Origin: DIGJ01 sp041821315
Lineage (GTDB): Bacteria > Bacillota > Clostridia > Lachnospirales > Lachnospiraceae
NCBI GenBank assembly: GCA_041821315.1
Contig: JBGUEO010000005.1
Location: forward strand, 62,001-126,000
DNA: 64,000 nucleotides
Direction of reading: 5' to 3'
Made by a program: the position numbers and the translations under genes. Below the pieces are notes generated by a model, which saw only the letters and a program-made list of their open reading frames with translations, was not told the DNA's origin and did no database searches. The stretch's first letter is position 1, and each line of letters starts with the position of its first letter. Positions 15,032-23,950 of the stretch are shown here, one piece after another.

Positions 15032-16444
15032 TTAGACAGGATATGCCTTATTCGTAGTATCTGCAACAGTGGAATCTACCTTTGTCTGTTGTGCCAAACG
15101 ATATTTAAAGAAGTCAGTTGCTACTTGTGGGAATAATGCATAGGATAAAACATCTTCATCTTGTTGCTTATATTGTATCATTTCCTTTTCAAGATTGGCT
15201 AACTGTGGTTTTATTAGATCGGCTGGACGACAAGTAATTACTTTTGCATCTCCGATACATTTCTTTAAAACCTCCGGATTAAATGGTTTTACAGTCTGAC
15301 CAAATTCACCAGAAAGAATCTTCTTGGATTCTTTGGTTACCATTTTATATCGTTCCCCAGATACAACATTTAATACAGCCTGTGTACCAACAATTTGTGA
15401 GGAAGGTGTAACAAGTGGTGGTTCACCAAAGTCTTTACGAACTCTAGGCACCTCTTCTAATACTTGATAATATTTATCTTCCTGTCCCATTTCTTTTAGC
15501 TGTGACACTAAGTTTGATAACATACCACCTGGTACTTGATACATAAGCGTTTTAATATTAACTCCCATTACTTTTGGATTTAATAGGCCGCTCTTTAATG
15601 CAGCTTCTTGAATTGGTCGGAAATAGTCTGCAATTTCCGCTAATAAATTCTGATCATATCCAGTATCATATGGGGTGCCTCGGAAAGTTTCAACCATAAC
15701 TTCGGTAGCCGGCTGACTCGTTCCTAAAGCAAATGGTGACATTGCAGTATCAATAATGTCACATCCAGCTTCAATTGCACGCATATAAGTCATTGATGCT
15801 ACTCCTGATGTATAGTGAGTATGTAAATCAATTGGAATATCAATGGTTGACTTTAATGCTTTTACTAACTCTTCTGCTTTATATGGTGTTAATAATCCAG
15901 CCATATCCTTAATACATAAGGAATTTGCTCCCATATCTTCGATTTTTTTAGCGATATCTGTCCAATAATCTAGCGTATAGGCATCTCCTAATGTATAGCA
16001 AAGTGCTACCTGAGCATGCCCTTTTTCTTTGTTTGCAGCATTTACTGCTGTTTGCAAATTTCGAATATCATTTAAGCAATCGAAAATACGAATAATATCA
16101 ATTCCATTTGCAATCGATTTTTGAACAAAATATTCAACAACATCGTCTGCATAATGATTATACCCTAAAATATTTTGTCCACGAAATAACATCTGCAATT
16201 TTGTGTTTTTAAATCCTGCTCTTAATTTTCTTAAACGTTCCCATGGATCTTCTTTTAAGAAACGTAAGGATGCGTCAAACGTTGCACCACCCCAACACTC
16301 TACTGCATGATATCCAACTTTATCCATTTTACCAACGATAGGAAGCATCTGCTCAGTTGTCATTCGAGTGGCAATCAAAGATTGATGTGCATCTCGTAAA
16401 ATGGTTTCTGTAATTTTAACTGGTTTTTTTTGTATTTCTGCCAT
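15032..16444 (-). CDS. oadA: Oxaloacetate decarboxylase alpha / pyruvate carboxyltransferase (5S) subunit
   Basis: Carboxyltransferase that moves CO2 between biotin and pyruvate/oxaloacetate. The 470 residues start with TETILRDAHQSLIATRM, carry the metal ligands in LHTHYTSG, and include the PGGMLSNL segment, all typical of the HMGL-like plus PYC_OADA fold. The C-terminal biotinyl domain is missing and is encoded separately at 17624-17989. Last gene of the operon with mmdA-, oadG- and oadB-like genes; the set should form one sodium-translocating complex. Confidence 0.94.
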   Translation of the reverse strand: MAEIQKKPVKITETILRDAHQSLIATRMTTEQMLPIVGKMDKVGYHAVECWGGATFDASLRFLKEDPWERLRKLRAGFKNTKLQMLFRGQNILGYNHYADDVVEYFVQKSIANGIDIIRIFDCLNDIRNLQTAVNAANKEKGHAQVALCYTLGDAYTLDYWTDIAKKIEDMGANSLCIKDMAGLLTPYKAEELVKALKSTIDIPIDLHTHYTSGVASMTYMRAIEAGCDIIDTAMSPFALGTSQPATEVMVETFRGTPYDTGYDQNLLAEIADYFRPIQEAALKSGLLNPKVMGVNIKTLMYQVPGGMLSNLVSQLKEMGQEDKYYQVLEEVPRVRKDFGEPPLVTPSSQIVGTQAVLNVVSGERYKMVTKESKKILSGEFGQTVKPFNPEVLKKCIGDAKVITCRPADLIKPQLANLEKEMIQYKQQDEDVLSYALFPQVATDFFKYRLAQQTKVDSTVADTTNKAYPV

Positions 16445-16471
16445 TTTGTTACCTCCTGATTATTTACAATA

Positions 16472-17596
16472 TTAAACTCCAAAGATTGCCATGAATACAC
16501 CTGCTGCAACTGCTGTTCCAATAACTCCGGCAACATTAGGTCCCATTGCATGCATAAGTAAGAAGTTTGTAGGATCTGCTTCCGAACCAACCTTTTGTGA
16601 AACTCTGGCTGCCATAGGTACAGCAGATACACCTGCAGAACCAATCAATGGATTGATTTTACCATGAGAAAGCTTACACATTAATTTACCAAATAATACA
16701 CCAGATGCCGTACCAATACAAAAGGCAATCAATCCAAGTGCAACAATTTTTAACGTAGTCAGTTTAAGAAATGCTTCTGCACTTGTCGTTGCACCAACAC
16801 TTGTACCTAGGAAAATAACTACAATATACATAAGTGCATTGGATGAAGTTTCTGTTAACTGCTTTACAACTCCTGATTCACGGAACAAGTTTCCAAGCAT
16901 CAACATACCAATCAATGGTGCGGTTGATGGAAGAATCATAACTACAACAATTGTAACAATAACAGGGAATAAAATTTTCTCTAATTTTGTTACTGGTCGT
17001 AATTGTTCCATTTTAATCTTTCGTTCTTTTTCCGTTGTAAAGAGCTTCATAATCGGTGGTTGAATAATTGGAACCAATGACATATACGAATATGCCGCTA
17101 CCGCAATTGGCCCCATATACTGAGTTTGTCCTAATTTACCAGCAAGGAAAATAGAAGTAGGTCCATCAGCTCCACCAATAATTGAAATTGCTGCTGCTGC
17201 TTTATCTTCAAATCCCATTAAAATTGCCATGATATAAGCAGCAAAAATACCAAATTGGGCTGCTGCACCTAACCAAAAGCTTTTTGGGTTAGCAATGAGG
17301 GGTCCAAAGTCTGTCATTGCTCCAACGCCCATAAAAATCAAAGGTGGTAAAATACTCCATTCATCTAATAAATAGAAGTAATGAAGCAAACCGCCATCCT
17401 CCATAATTGGAGGATACATATTGACCAATAACATACCAAATGCAATTGGCACTAATAGTAAAGGTTCATATTCCTTCTTTATTGCTAAATATAGAAAACC
17501 ACAAGCAACTACTATCATTAAATAGTTTCCCCAAGTAAGAGAAACGAATGCAGTTTGACTTAGTAGATTTCCTAACGTAGTCATTATATAATCCAT
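16472..17596 (-). CDS. oadB: Sodium-translocating decarboxylase beta subunit (OadB/MmdB/GcdB)
   Basis: Integral membrane subunit that decarboxylates carboxybiotin and exports Na+. About ten hydrophobic segments over 374 residues and the hallmark IIGGADGPTSIF, whose aspartate is essential for Na+ transport. A second conserved stretch, SAVPMAARVSQKVG, occurs near the C-terminus. GGGAGGT lies 10 bases before the ATG at 17596. The family does not distinguish oxaloacetate, methylmalonyl-CoA or glutaconyl-CoA specificity; that comes from the carboxyltransferase. Confidence 0.95.
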   Translation of the reverse strand: MDYIMTTLGNLLSQTAFVSLTWGNYLMIVVACGFLYLAIKKEYEPLLLVPIAFGMLLVNMYPPIMEDGGLLHYFYLLDEWSILPPLIFMGVGAMTDFGPLIANPKSFWLGAAAQFGIFAAYIMAILMGFEDKAAAAISIIGGADGPTSIFLAGKLGQTQYMGPIAVAAYSYMSLVPIIQPPIMKLFTTEKERKIKMEQLRPVTKLEKILFPVIVTIVVVMILPSTAPLIGMLMLGNLFRESGVVKQLTETSSNALMYIVVIFLGTSVGATTSAEAFLKLTTLKIVALGLIAFCIGTASGVLFGKLMCKLSHGKINPLIGSAGVSAVPMAARVSQKVGSEADPTNFLLMHAMGPNVAGVIGTAVAAGVFMAIFGV

Positions 17597-17623
17597 TTAG
17601 TTTGTACCTCCCAGGTTTGTTTA

Positions 17624-17989
17624 TTAGTTTAATGTAACTAAAATGGCTCCTGCTTCTACCATATCACCTGCTGCAACATTAATACTAGCAATTGTACCAT
17701 CCTGAGGAGCTACAACTTCATTTTCCATCTTCATAGCTTCAAGAAGCAACATTACTTCTCCTTTTTTTACAGCTTGACCTTCATTTGCCTTAACAGAAAG
17801 AATTTTTCCAGGCATTGGTGCGTTTACTTTAACGGCTCCTTGCGTTCCAGTTTGTGCAGCTTTTGCAGGTGCTGCCTTTGGTGATGCAACAGGTGTTGCC
17901 ACTTTCGCACGTTGTGTTGATGAAGCACCGTTTTCTTCAACGGTAACATCGTAAGCATTTCCATTAACTGTTATTGTATAATTCTTCAT
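17624..17989 (-). CDS. Biotin carboxyl carrier protein of the decarboxylase
   Basis: 121-residue carrier: N-terminal linker domain (KNYTITVNG), an Ala/Pro-rich flexible hinge at about 30-50, and a biotinyl domain with LEAMKMENEV, in which Lys87 is the biotinylation site. It would swing between the two carboxyltransferases and the membrane beta subunit. Placed mid-operon between oadG- and oadB-like genes with 27-32 base gaps. Confidence 0.95.
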   Translation of the reverse strand: MKNYTITVNGNAYDVTVEENGASSTQRAKVATPVASPKAAPAKAAQTGTQGAVKVNAPMPGKILSVKANEGQAVKKGEVMLLLEAMKMENEVVAPQDGTIASINVAAGDMVEAGAILVTLN

Positions 17990-18021
17990 TTTATAATCCT
18001 CCTAAGCGAAATTAAACTTTA

Positions 18022-18759
18022 CTATCTTTTTCTACGAATGGAACGAACAACAAGTCCACCTGGTGCTACGTTTCCAACTTCCGAAGCCATAATTGCCGCG
18101 GTAATAACTGCAACTAATTCCGAATCACCCATAAGGTTTTCTTCTTTTTTTTCAATGGTAGATACCACATGATCGACCGTATGACTTACTTGTTCGCTTG
18201 TATTATTTACCGATTTCTTTTTCTCAAATAACCCTGGAACATATTTTAAAGCTGAAATAACAAGTGAAATCAGAATCAATACAACGAATACCGTTCCCAT
18301 TCCCATCAATGTATTCATACCCGCTTTTGCCATGTTAGGTGATTTTGAAGTTGAATCTACGGTTGCATCAATGGAAGCTATTCCATACATTGCTCCACTG
18401 GTTTCAACGGTTTGTGAATCATAAGTTATTGTGAAGGTTAATTTGCTATTTTCATATGTTGCAGTTGTTACTGCAGTAATTACACCATCCGCTTCATTCA
18501 CTTGCGTAGCATCAATGGAAGTAAAAGCACCTAATTGATCTTTTACAGCCTGCCATTTCGTAAATTGATCTACGGAGTTCGCATCAATCGTTTCATCTTC
18601 CAAGTATTGATTGAAATCGGTTGAATTCCATGAATTGAGATACTGTTCATTTACTGCGATAATGTCTGCATCATCATAAGCATAAGCCACCGATGAAATT
18701 CCAATCGACAATGTAAAGATTAGGGCAATCATTACTAGCTTACTTAAGAATTTCTTCAT
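18022..18759 (-). CDS. oadG: OadG-like gamma subunit with exported N-terminal domain
   Basis: 245 residues. A signal peptide ends near AYAYDD (residue 28), followed by an exported domain of about 110 residues resembling DUF3887-type folds, and then a membrane segment at about 153-175 (GMGTVFVVLILISLVISAL) with the OadG-type cytoplasmic tail ending in GGLVVRSIRRKR. The short OadG subunit normally holds the complex together; the extra extracytoplasmic domain is larger than in the classical enterobacterial subunit. Assignment relies on the tail pattern plus the operon. Confidence 0.85.
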   Translation of the reverse strand: MKKFLSKLVMIALIFTLSIGISSVAYAYDDADIIAVNEQYLNSWNSTDFNQYLEDETIDANSVDQFTKWQAVKDQLGAFTSIDATQVNEADGVITAVTTATYENSKLTFTITYDSQTVETSGAMYGIASIDATVDSTSKSPNMAKAGMNTLMGMGTVFVVLILISLVISALKYVPGLFEKKKSVNNTSEQVSHTVDHVVSTIEKKEENLMGDSELVAVITAAIMASEVGNVAPGGLVVRSIRRKR

Positions 18760-18771
18760 AGTCCCACCTCT

Positions 18772-20226
18772 TTATATCGTGCCATGCTTTTTTGCTGGAC
18801 GACTTTCTGTTTTTGTAAATAACATATCAAAAGCATATGCTAAATGTTTTCTTGTTTCTTCTGGATTTATAATGTTATCAATATATCCACGCTTTGCAGC
18901 AGACTCGCTACTAGCTTGCAACGTACGATACTCACTTGCATATTGATTTATTGCTGCTACTTTATCCGTTTTCTTTGCAATGTCATCCGCATACATAATT
19001 TCAACGGCATTTTTTGAATCCATCATGCCAACTTCTGTATTTGGAAGTGCAAATACTAAATCTGCTCCTAAATGCTTTGAATTCATTGCAATATAGGCAC
19101 TACCGTAAGCTTTTCCAATAATCACATTCACTTTAGGTACTGTTGCATTTGCAAATGCATATGCTAATTTAGCGGATGCCTTTGCAATTGTCTTTTCTTC
19201 GTTCATTGTCGCTGCAAATCCATTTACATTGGTAAGCGATACAATTGGGATGTTAAAAGAATCACAAAGGGTTACAAATTCTGCGGCTTTTAACGCACCA
19301 TTTGTTGTTAATGAACCATCAAATGTTTCTTTTTCCTTTCCTTCTTGATCGAGTACTTTGGATCGATTTGCAACTGCTCCAATTGTCATACCATTTAGGC
19401 GAATAAATCCAGTAACCATTTCTTTTGCATATGATTTTTTCACTTCCATAAAGAAATTGTCATCTGAAATATCAATGAGCGCTTGTGTTGTATCTTCGAT
19501 TTCGTTTACAAAAGAAGGTACCAAACGATTCAAATCATCTTCGCATTCTTCGAATGATGCATCATCTTCAAAACTATTTGGTAATATTGCAACCAACTCA
19601 CGAATTTGAGCTAAAACATTCGATTCATCTTCTCCTACAAAATCTACGCTTCCTGATTCAGCCTGAAACTTTGCTGCACTTGTATCACATTTTCCTATGT
19701 AATTTCCATCCAACGCATTGGGAGAATTTACAAATAGTTTTCCATCTTTTTCTTCCATAAAAGTGAAATCAGTCAATGCAGTTGATACAGCAACTCCACC
19801 ACCGCATGTACCAAACACAGCAGAAATCTGTGGAATAATACCAGAAGCTAATGTTTGCTTAAAGTATAAATCACCAAACCCTGCAAGTGCATCCGTTGCT
19901 TCTTGTAGTCTTAAACCAGCACAATCAATCAAACCAATCACTGGCACACCAACCTTTAGTGCTAAATCATAAATACGCGCAATTTTCTTAGCATGCATTT
20001 CTCCAATAGAACCACCTAATGCATTGGCATCTTGACTGTACACATATACCATTTTACAATCAATCATACCATACCCTGTAACAACACCATCTGCTGGGAT
20101 GGATTTTTCTTGCATGTTAAAATCTGTGTTTCTTTTTGTAACTTGTGCACCAATTTCAACAAAACTGTTTTCGTCTAGCAAGGACTCAATTCTTTCCATT
20201 GCAGACAGTTGAGAAGTCTTACTCAT
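18772..20226 (-). CDS. mmdA: Acyl-CoA carboxyltransferase (methylmalonyl-CoA decarboxylase alpha type)
   Basis: 484-residue crotonase-fold carboxyltransferase that transfers CO2 between an acyl-CoA and biotin. The N-half contains GGSIGEMHAKKI and GTCGGGVAVSTALTDF; the C-half has NVNGFAATMNEE and AYGSAYIAMNSK, the second acyl-CoA/biotin site. GGAGGG precedes the ATG. It is first in the operon, just after a clear promoter. Substrate could be methylmalonyl-CoA, malonyl-CoA or glutaconyl-CoA; motifs seen do not decide this. Its presence with OadA suggests one biotin carrier serving two substrates. Confidence 0.88.
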   Translation of the reverse strand: MSKTSQLSAMERIESLLDENSFVEIGAQVTKRNTDFNMQEKSIPADGVVTGYGMIDCKMVYVYSQDANALGGSIGEMHAKKIARIYDLALKVGVPVIGLIDCAGLRLQEATDALAGFGDLYFKQTLASGIIPQISAVFGTCGGGVAVSTALTDFTFMEEKDGKLFVNSPNALDGNYIGKCDTSAAKFQAESGSVDFVGEDESNVLAQIRELVAILPNSFEDDASFEECEDDLNRLVPSFVNEIEDTTQALIDISDDNFFMEVKKSYAKEMVTGFIRLNGMTIGAVANRSKVLDQEGKEKETFDGSLTTNGALKAAEFVTLCDSFNIPIVSLTNVNGFAATMNEEKTIAKASAKLAYAFANATVPKVNVIIGKAYGSAYIAMNSKHLGADLVFALPNTEVGMMDSKNAVEIMYADDIAKKTDKVAAINQYASEYRTLQASSESAAKRGYIDNIINPEETRKHLAYAFDMLFTKTESRPAKKHGTI

Positions 20227-20281
20227 TATCAGCCCTCCAATTTAATATATGTTAAATAAAAAACAAATTCCCGCAATTTTA

Positions 20282-20310
20282 ATTTTAGCTCTTTTACGAC
20301 AAAAGTGCAA
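20282..20310 (-). promoter_or_regulatory. Promoter of the decarboxylase operon
   Basis: Minus strand -35 TTGCAC (20305-20310), 17-base spacer, -10 TAAAAT (20282-20287). The 48-base leader then runs to the mmdA ribosome site. Confidence 0.72.
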
Positions 20311-20322
20311 CACCATTTTAAG

Positions 20323-20353
20323 CTAAAAAATATGTTGTTAACCTAAAAAATAT
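20323..20353 (-). promoter_or_regulatory. Paired direct repeat upstream of the decarboxylase promoter
   Basis: The 11-mer ATATTTTTTAG (minus orientation) occurs at 20343-20353 and 20323-20333, exactly 20 bases apart, ending 12 bases before the -35. This fits an UP element or a pair of activator sites on one DNA face. A partial inverted copy (TTTTAGCT, 20283-20290) overlaps the -10. The rest of the 20227-20495 gap is AT-rich without genes. Confidence 0.45.
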
Positions 20354-20442
20354 TTTGCATTTAATATTTAATTTAATATTTTGTATACACTCATTGTAAC
20401 CGTTCCATACAAAATAATACCTATCACTGTTTCTTTATACAC

Positions 20443-20479
20443 AAAAAAAGGTATACTCTCATCCGACCAAAGTATACCT
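20443..20479 (-). terminator. Terminator of the HD-GYP gene
   Basis: Stem AGGTATACT (20471-20479 read on minus) with AGTATACCT (20449-20457), 13-base loop, then seven T residues on the minus strand. Confidence 0.82.
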
Positions 20480-20495
20480 CAATTATGATGTATAT

Positions 20496-21599
20496 CTATG
20501 AAAATTCTAACTCACCATCCTCCTCTTGCGATTGATTTTCAATTTCTAATTGAGAATTTGTAATTGTTAAGGAAAGGATTTTCATCAAATCTACTTCATA
20601 TAATGGAATTTTATTTGCATTTGCATCTCGAATCACCCGAACAATTGGACGAAGTGGCGCATATTGATTTTGTGCTTTAATGATTCCAGTGGTTCCATCT
20701 GATAAAGAAACCATGGAACCATTGGGATAAATTGCAATCTGTTTGATAAATATTTGTACCAATTCAGGTGAAAGCATTGTTCCTGAACTTTTAATAAGAA
20801 AATTAACCGCATCTGCTGCACACCATTTCTTTTTGTAGCAACGATCACTAATCAATGCATCATACACATCTGCAATCGCTACAATACAATCATATGTATG
20901 AAGATTTTCTTTACTTTTTCCCATAGGATAACCGCATCCATCCAAACGTTCATGATGGTTTAATGCAATTTGTTTGGATGCCTCTGGAAGATTTTGAGAT
21001 TTCGATAAAATATAGTATCCGATTTCTGTATGTTTTTTAATCCGCTCAAATTCCTCTGTTGTAAGTCGTCCTTGCTTAAACTGAATGCTCGGTTCGATTA
21101 AAGTCTTTCCAATATCATGGAGAATTGCCCCCATTGCTAATTCTTCTAATTTCTTCTTTGGAAAATTGAGTCCTCGCCCTATTAACAGAGAGTATACACA
21201 TACATTTACCGAGTGTAAATAAGTCTGCTCATCGACAGTACCGATTGCATTCAAGCTTACTTGCACATCTTTATTTGCTAAAATTTCTTCGATTATAATT
21301 TCGATAGAATTGGATAAGTTATATAATTTCACATCGGAAGTTTCCATGTAATCCTTAAGGGTATTTTGTAGTACATGGTTACACTCCCTACGAGTCCTTG
21401 ATGATATAGCATCTGGAATTTCAATTCCTTCGCTCAACTCATCTTCGACATAAACATATCGGATTCCCATATTTATGAAATTAGGTGTAAATCTTGCAAT
21501 ATTACTTTTTCCAGCATTAATGACTAAAACATCCTTACAATAAACTGGAAATGCAAGCGTCATATCTGGTGTTATCATATCTACAGAAATTAATCGCAT
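20496..21599 (-). CDS. HD-GYP domain protein, probable cyclic-di-GMP phosphodiesterase
   Basis: 367 residues. An N-terminal region of about 125 residues without a recognised sensor fold precedes an HD-GYP domain: HSVNVCVYS, the HDIGK metal pair, HHERLDGCGYP (the GYP signature) and DVYDALISDR. These residues predict hydrolysis of cyclic di-GMP to GMP. The long open frame reaches 21641, but the first ATG has no ribosome site, whereas AGAAGAG precedes the ATG at 21599. Monocistronic, with its own terminator. Confidence 0.9.
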   Translation of the reverse strand: MRLISVDMITPDMTLAFPVYCKDVLVINAGKSNIARFTPNFINMGIRYVYVEDELSEGIEIPDAISSRTRRECNHVLQNTLKDYMETSDVKLYNLSNSIEIIIEEILANKDVQVSLNAIGTVDEQTYLHSVNVCVYSLLIGRGLNFPKKKLEELAMGAILHDIGKTLIEPSIQFKQGRLTTEEFERIKKHTEIGYYILSKSQNLPEASKQIALNHHERLDGCGYPMGKSKENLHTYDCIVAIADVYDALISDRCYKKKWCAADAVNFLIKSSGTMLSPELVQIFIKQIAIYPNGSMVSLSDGTTGIIKAQNQYAPLRPIVRVIRDANANKIPLYEVDLMKILSLTITNSQLEIENQSQEEDGELEFS

Positions 21600-21690
21600 C
21601 GTAGTCTCTTCTTTCTTTTGTATTTTTATTAATAGTATCATATATAATAATTTTTGTCTTTTTTATTCTACTCCATACTTTTATTTTCTT

Positions 21691-22938
21691 TTAAATCAAA
21701 AACAATCCAACTACTTTTTCCAAGCACCAAAATAGATTAATTTTATCAATACTGCTTTTTGTAATCACGATATCTTCCCTCCAAACCTTTTGGTTTAGTA
21801 AATATTGAATGCTGCCAACCTGCTCTCCCACCGTAACGGGGGCACATAAATTTTTCTTTATGTTATAACGAATTTGTATTTGCTCCTCCTTTTTTAAAAG
21901 AAGTCCATTTATCTCATTTTCTTTATCTGGAATCACCGATAGGTCTACCATCTTTGTTTCTCCAATATGATCGGTCTGTCCGTTTACTACTTCAATCGGC
22001 TTACATTTACTTTCATCGACAGCAATACGATCAAATGATTGATATTCATAATGTTCAATCCCATAGTTCATGAGTTTTTTTGTATCGGACCATTTATATG
22101 ATTTATTATTTGGCCAGCCACAAGCAAGTAGCGAAACTACAAATGTTTTACCATCCTGTTTAAGCGCTCCCACATAACAATATCCTGCATTTCCAGTAAA
22201 CCCTGTCTTTCCTGAAATAGCTCCTTCCATCATCGTAAGAAATGCATTATGATTGCGACAAGAAAAAGAACGGTTACCATTTACTATTGTACCGCCCTCT
22301 TTTGTTACTTTATTTGTAAAATTATAAGTTTGTGTTCCTGTAATTTCTAAAAATTCCGTTGCCTTTGGTGATTTTTCGATACAGTAGGACATGATTTTTG
22401 CCAAATCTGTTGCTGATGTTGCATGAGTTCCGACTTCATTGGTCGCATCCAGTCCATTTGGTGTGATAAAATACGTTTGATTACATGAGAGTTCCTTTGC
22501 CTTCTTATTCATTAGCGCTGCAAAGCCTTCGACGCTGCCACCTACTGATTCTGCAATAGCAACTGCTGCATCATTATGTGATTCTAACATAAGCGAATAA
22601 AGTAGGTCTTTGAGTATGTATTCTTCCCCAGTATTTACATTCAACTGAACATCAGGTTGTCGTGCTGCATTCTTTGAGATTGTAACCAGTTTTGATGTAT
22701 CCGCATTCTCAAGTGTAACAATACATGTCATTATCTTTGTGGTGCTTGCCATAGGCAACTGCTTTTCTCCATTTTTTTCAAATAAAATCCGCCCACTTTC
22801 AGCATCCATTAAGCAGGCTGCCGTTGCATATAGTTTTTTTAATTCTTCGGGTGTATCTTCTTTTGAAGCAATTGCTTTCGTGGTGCTAGCAAGGAACAAA
22901 ACAATAGCCATCAGCACCCATTTCCACCATTTAATCAT
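21691..22938 (-). CDS. D-alanyl-D-alanine carboxypeptidase (DacF type)
   Basis: Low-molecular-weight penicillin-binding protein that trims the terminal D-Ala from peptidoglycan stem peptides outside the membrane. Signal peptide at about 1-25; SxxK is S65-T-T-K68, SxN is S120-H-N122, and KTG is in GAISGKTGFTG. A beta-rich C-terminal domain and a hydrophobic end typical of DacF/DacB follow. The start is uncertain: an in-frame TTG at 22950 follows AAAGGATG, but AAGG also lies close to the ATG at 22938, which I prefer. It probably shares a transcript with the M15 peptidase upstream. Confidence 0.93.
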   Translation of the reverse strand: MIKWWKWVLMAIVLFLASTTKAIASKEDTPEELKKLYATAACLMDAESGRILFEKNGEKQLPMASTTKIMTCIVTLENADTSKLVTISKNAARQPDVQLNVNTGEEYILKDLLYSLMLESHNDAAVAIAESVGGSVEGFAALMNKKAKELSCNQTYFITPNGLDATNEVGTHATSATDLAKIMSYCIEKSPKATEFLEITGTQTYNFTNKVTKEGGTIVNGNRSFSCRNHNAFLTMMEGAISGKTGFTGNAGYCYVGALKQDGKTFVVSLLACGWPNNKSYKWSDTKKLMNYGIEHYEYQSFDRIAVDESKCKPIEVVNGQTDHIGETKMVDLSVIPDKENEINGLLLKKEEQIQIRYNIKKNLCAPVTVGEQVGSIQYLLNQKVWREDIVITKSSIDKINLFWCLEKVVGLFLI

Positions 22939-23008
22939 TTTAGCCTTCAAATTTTTAGCATCCTTTATGCAGATTATTACATTTATATGAAGAAATGGTT
23001 TGATATAT

Positions 23009-23818
23009 TCAATTCCTCTCGTCTTTCACTTGTTTTTCAAAATGTTGGTAATCTTTTTTTGTAGTCCACTCACCCCCCCATGTGAATCCATACTTTTCAA
23101 ATATTTGTTCGCATATATCATCTTTTTTTATAAAATAAGCACACTCCCTGGTACGATCGGCATATACCTTTGCAGTGACCGGAAGAACCGTTTCCGTTCC
23201 GTTCACTACACGCACATATGGATTATAAAGTGGATTTATATCAATCGCAAATCCCCTTGCATGATTTGACTCTGTATTTGTTCCTTCAATATAGCGAAAA
23301 TTAAATGCAGACGTGTTATTATCTTCCATAGATGCATTGTCATCCGCATCATATTCATCGACTAGCTTTATTTTCTCAATCGGATATTTTACATCATAAA
23401 GATCTTGAAATATGTGAATGGTATCCTCTGCAATTGCTTTATTTACAATTATTTCACCAACATGTGGCTTTCCGTCAAACCCGTAATAGGACACCTTAAG
23501 GTATTTTAATTCCTCTAGAGGAATGTCACAGTTTTCCTTATAAGATTTATCCTTTATTCGTAAAAAAATAGAATTCGATATATCTAAAACTTCAAATACT
23601 TTTTGGCCTTTTATAGGTTTTTGCTGTTTTGGCAAAGCATCTTTTTTCTTTTCTTCCCCTGCATTACGGGCAATAACAGGTTCTGTTTCGTTTATCGATT
23701 CAAGAGCAGTAGTTTCTTCCTTTTCATAAAAATTATGGGAACCCAAAAAAGCAGCAACACTGCCTATTAGTATAAAAAGTAAAGCGATTTTTAAATTTTT
23801 CCATGCTCCAGATTTCAT
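23009..23818 (-). CDS. Membrane-anchored M15-family peptidase (VanY/endolysin-like)
   Basis: 269-residue predicted zinc peptidoglycan peptidase. A membrane anchor at about 7-28 is followed by a charged linker; the catalytic domain in the second half has NHARGFAIDINPLYNPY (H-x6-D zinc ligands) and YQHFE near the end (third ligand in HF), the M15C arrangement. It should hydrolyse D-Ala-D-Ala or L-Ala-D-Glu bonds; which cannot be told. Followed by a DD-carboxypeptidase, so the two probably act together in cell-wall trimming. Confidence 0.85.
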   Translation of the reverse strand: MKSGAWKNLKIALLFILIGSVAAFLGSHNFYEKEETTALESINETEPVIARNAGEEKKKDALPKQQKPIKGQKVFEVLDISNSIFLRIKDKSYKENCDIPLEELKYLKVSYYGFDGKPHVGEIIVNKAIAEDTIHIFQDLYDVKYPIEKIKLVDEYDADDNASMEDNNTSAFNFRYIEGTNTESNHARGFAIDINPLYNPYVRVVNGTETVLPVTAKVYADRTRECAYFIKKDDICEQIFEKYGFTWGGEWTTKKDYQHFEKQVKDERN

Positions 23819-23858
23819 ATAGTTAGCTCTCCCATTTCCTTATTGATCATTTTCAACT

Positions 23859-23887
23859 ATAGTATCAAATCAAAATGTGAAAGTAAA
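23859..23887 (-). promoter_or_regulatory. Promoter of the M15 peptidase gene
   Basis: Minus strand -35 TTTACT (23882-23887), 17-base spacer, -10 TACTAT (23859-23864), about 40 bases before the GGGAGAG ribosome site. Confidence 0.6.
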
Positions 23888-23901
23888 GTATTACTGCTAG
23901 A

Positions 23902-23945
23902 AAAAAGCGAAACGAAAGGTATTCTAACCTTCTGTTTCGCTTTTT
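23902..23945 (-). terminator. Terminator of the fructose PTS operon
   Basis: Stem GCGAAAC (23934-23940 read on minus) with GTTTCGC (23907-23913), an inner AAGG/CCTT extension, flanked by A5 and T6 tracts. It lies just after the ptsI stop. Confidence 0.85.
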
Positions 23946-23950
23946 CGTTT

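Noticed and set aside
16375..16644. 89-residue open frame
   Set aside because: Lies across the oadA/oadB junction in the wrong frame; both real genes have clear starts and ends there.
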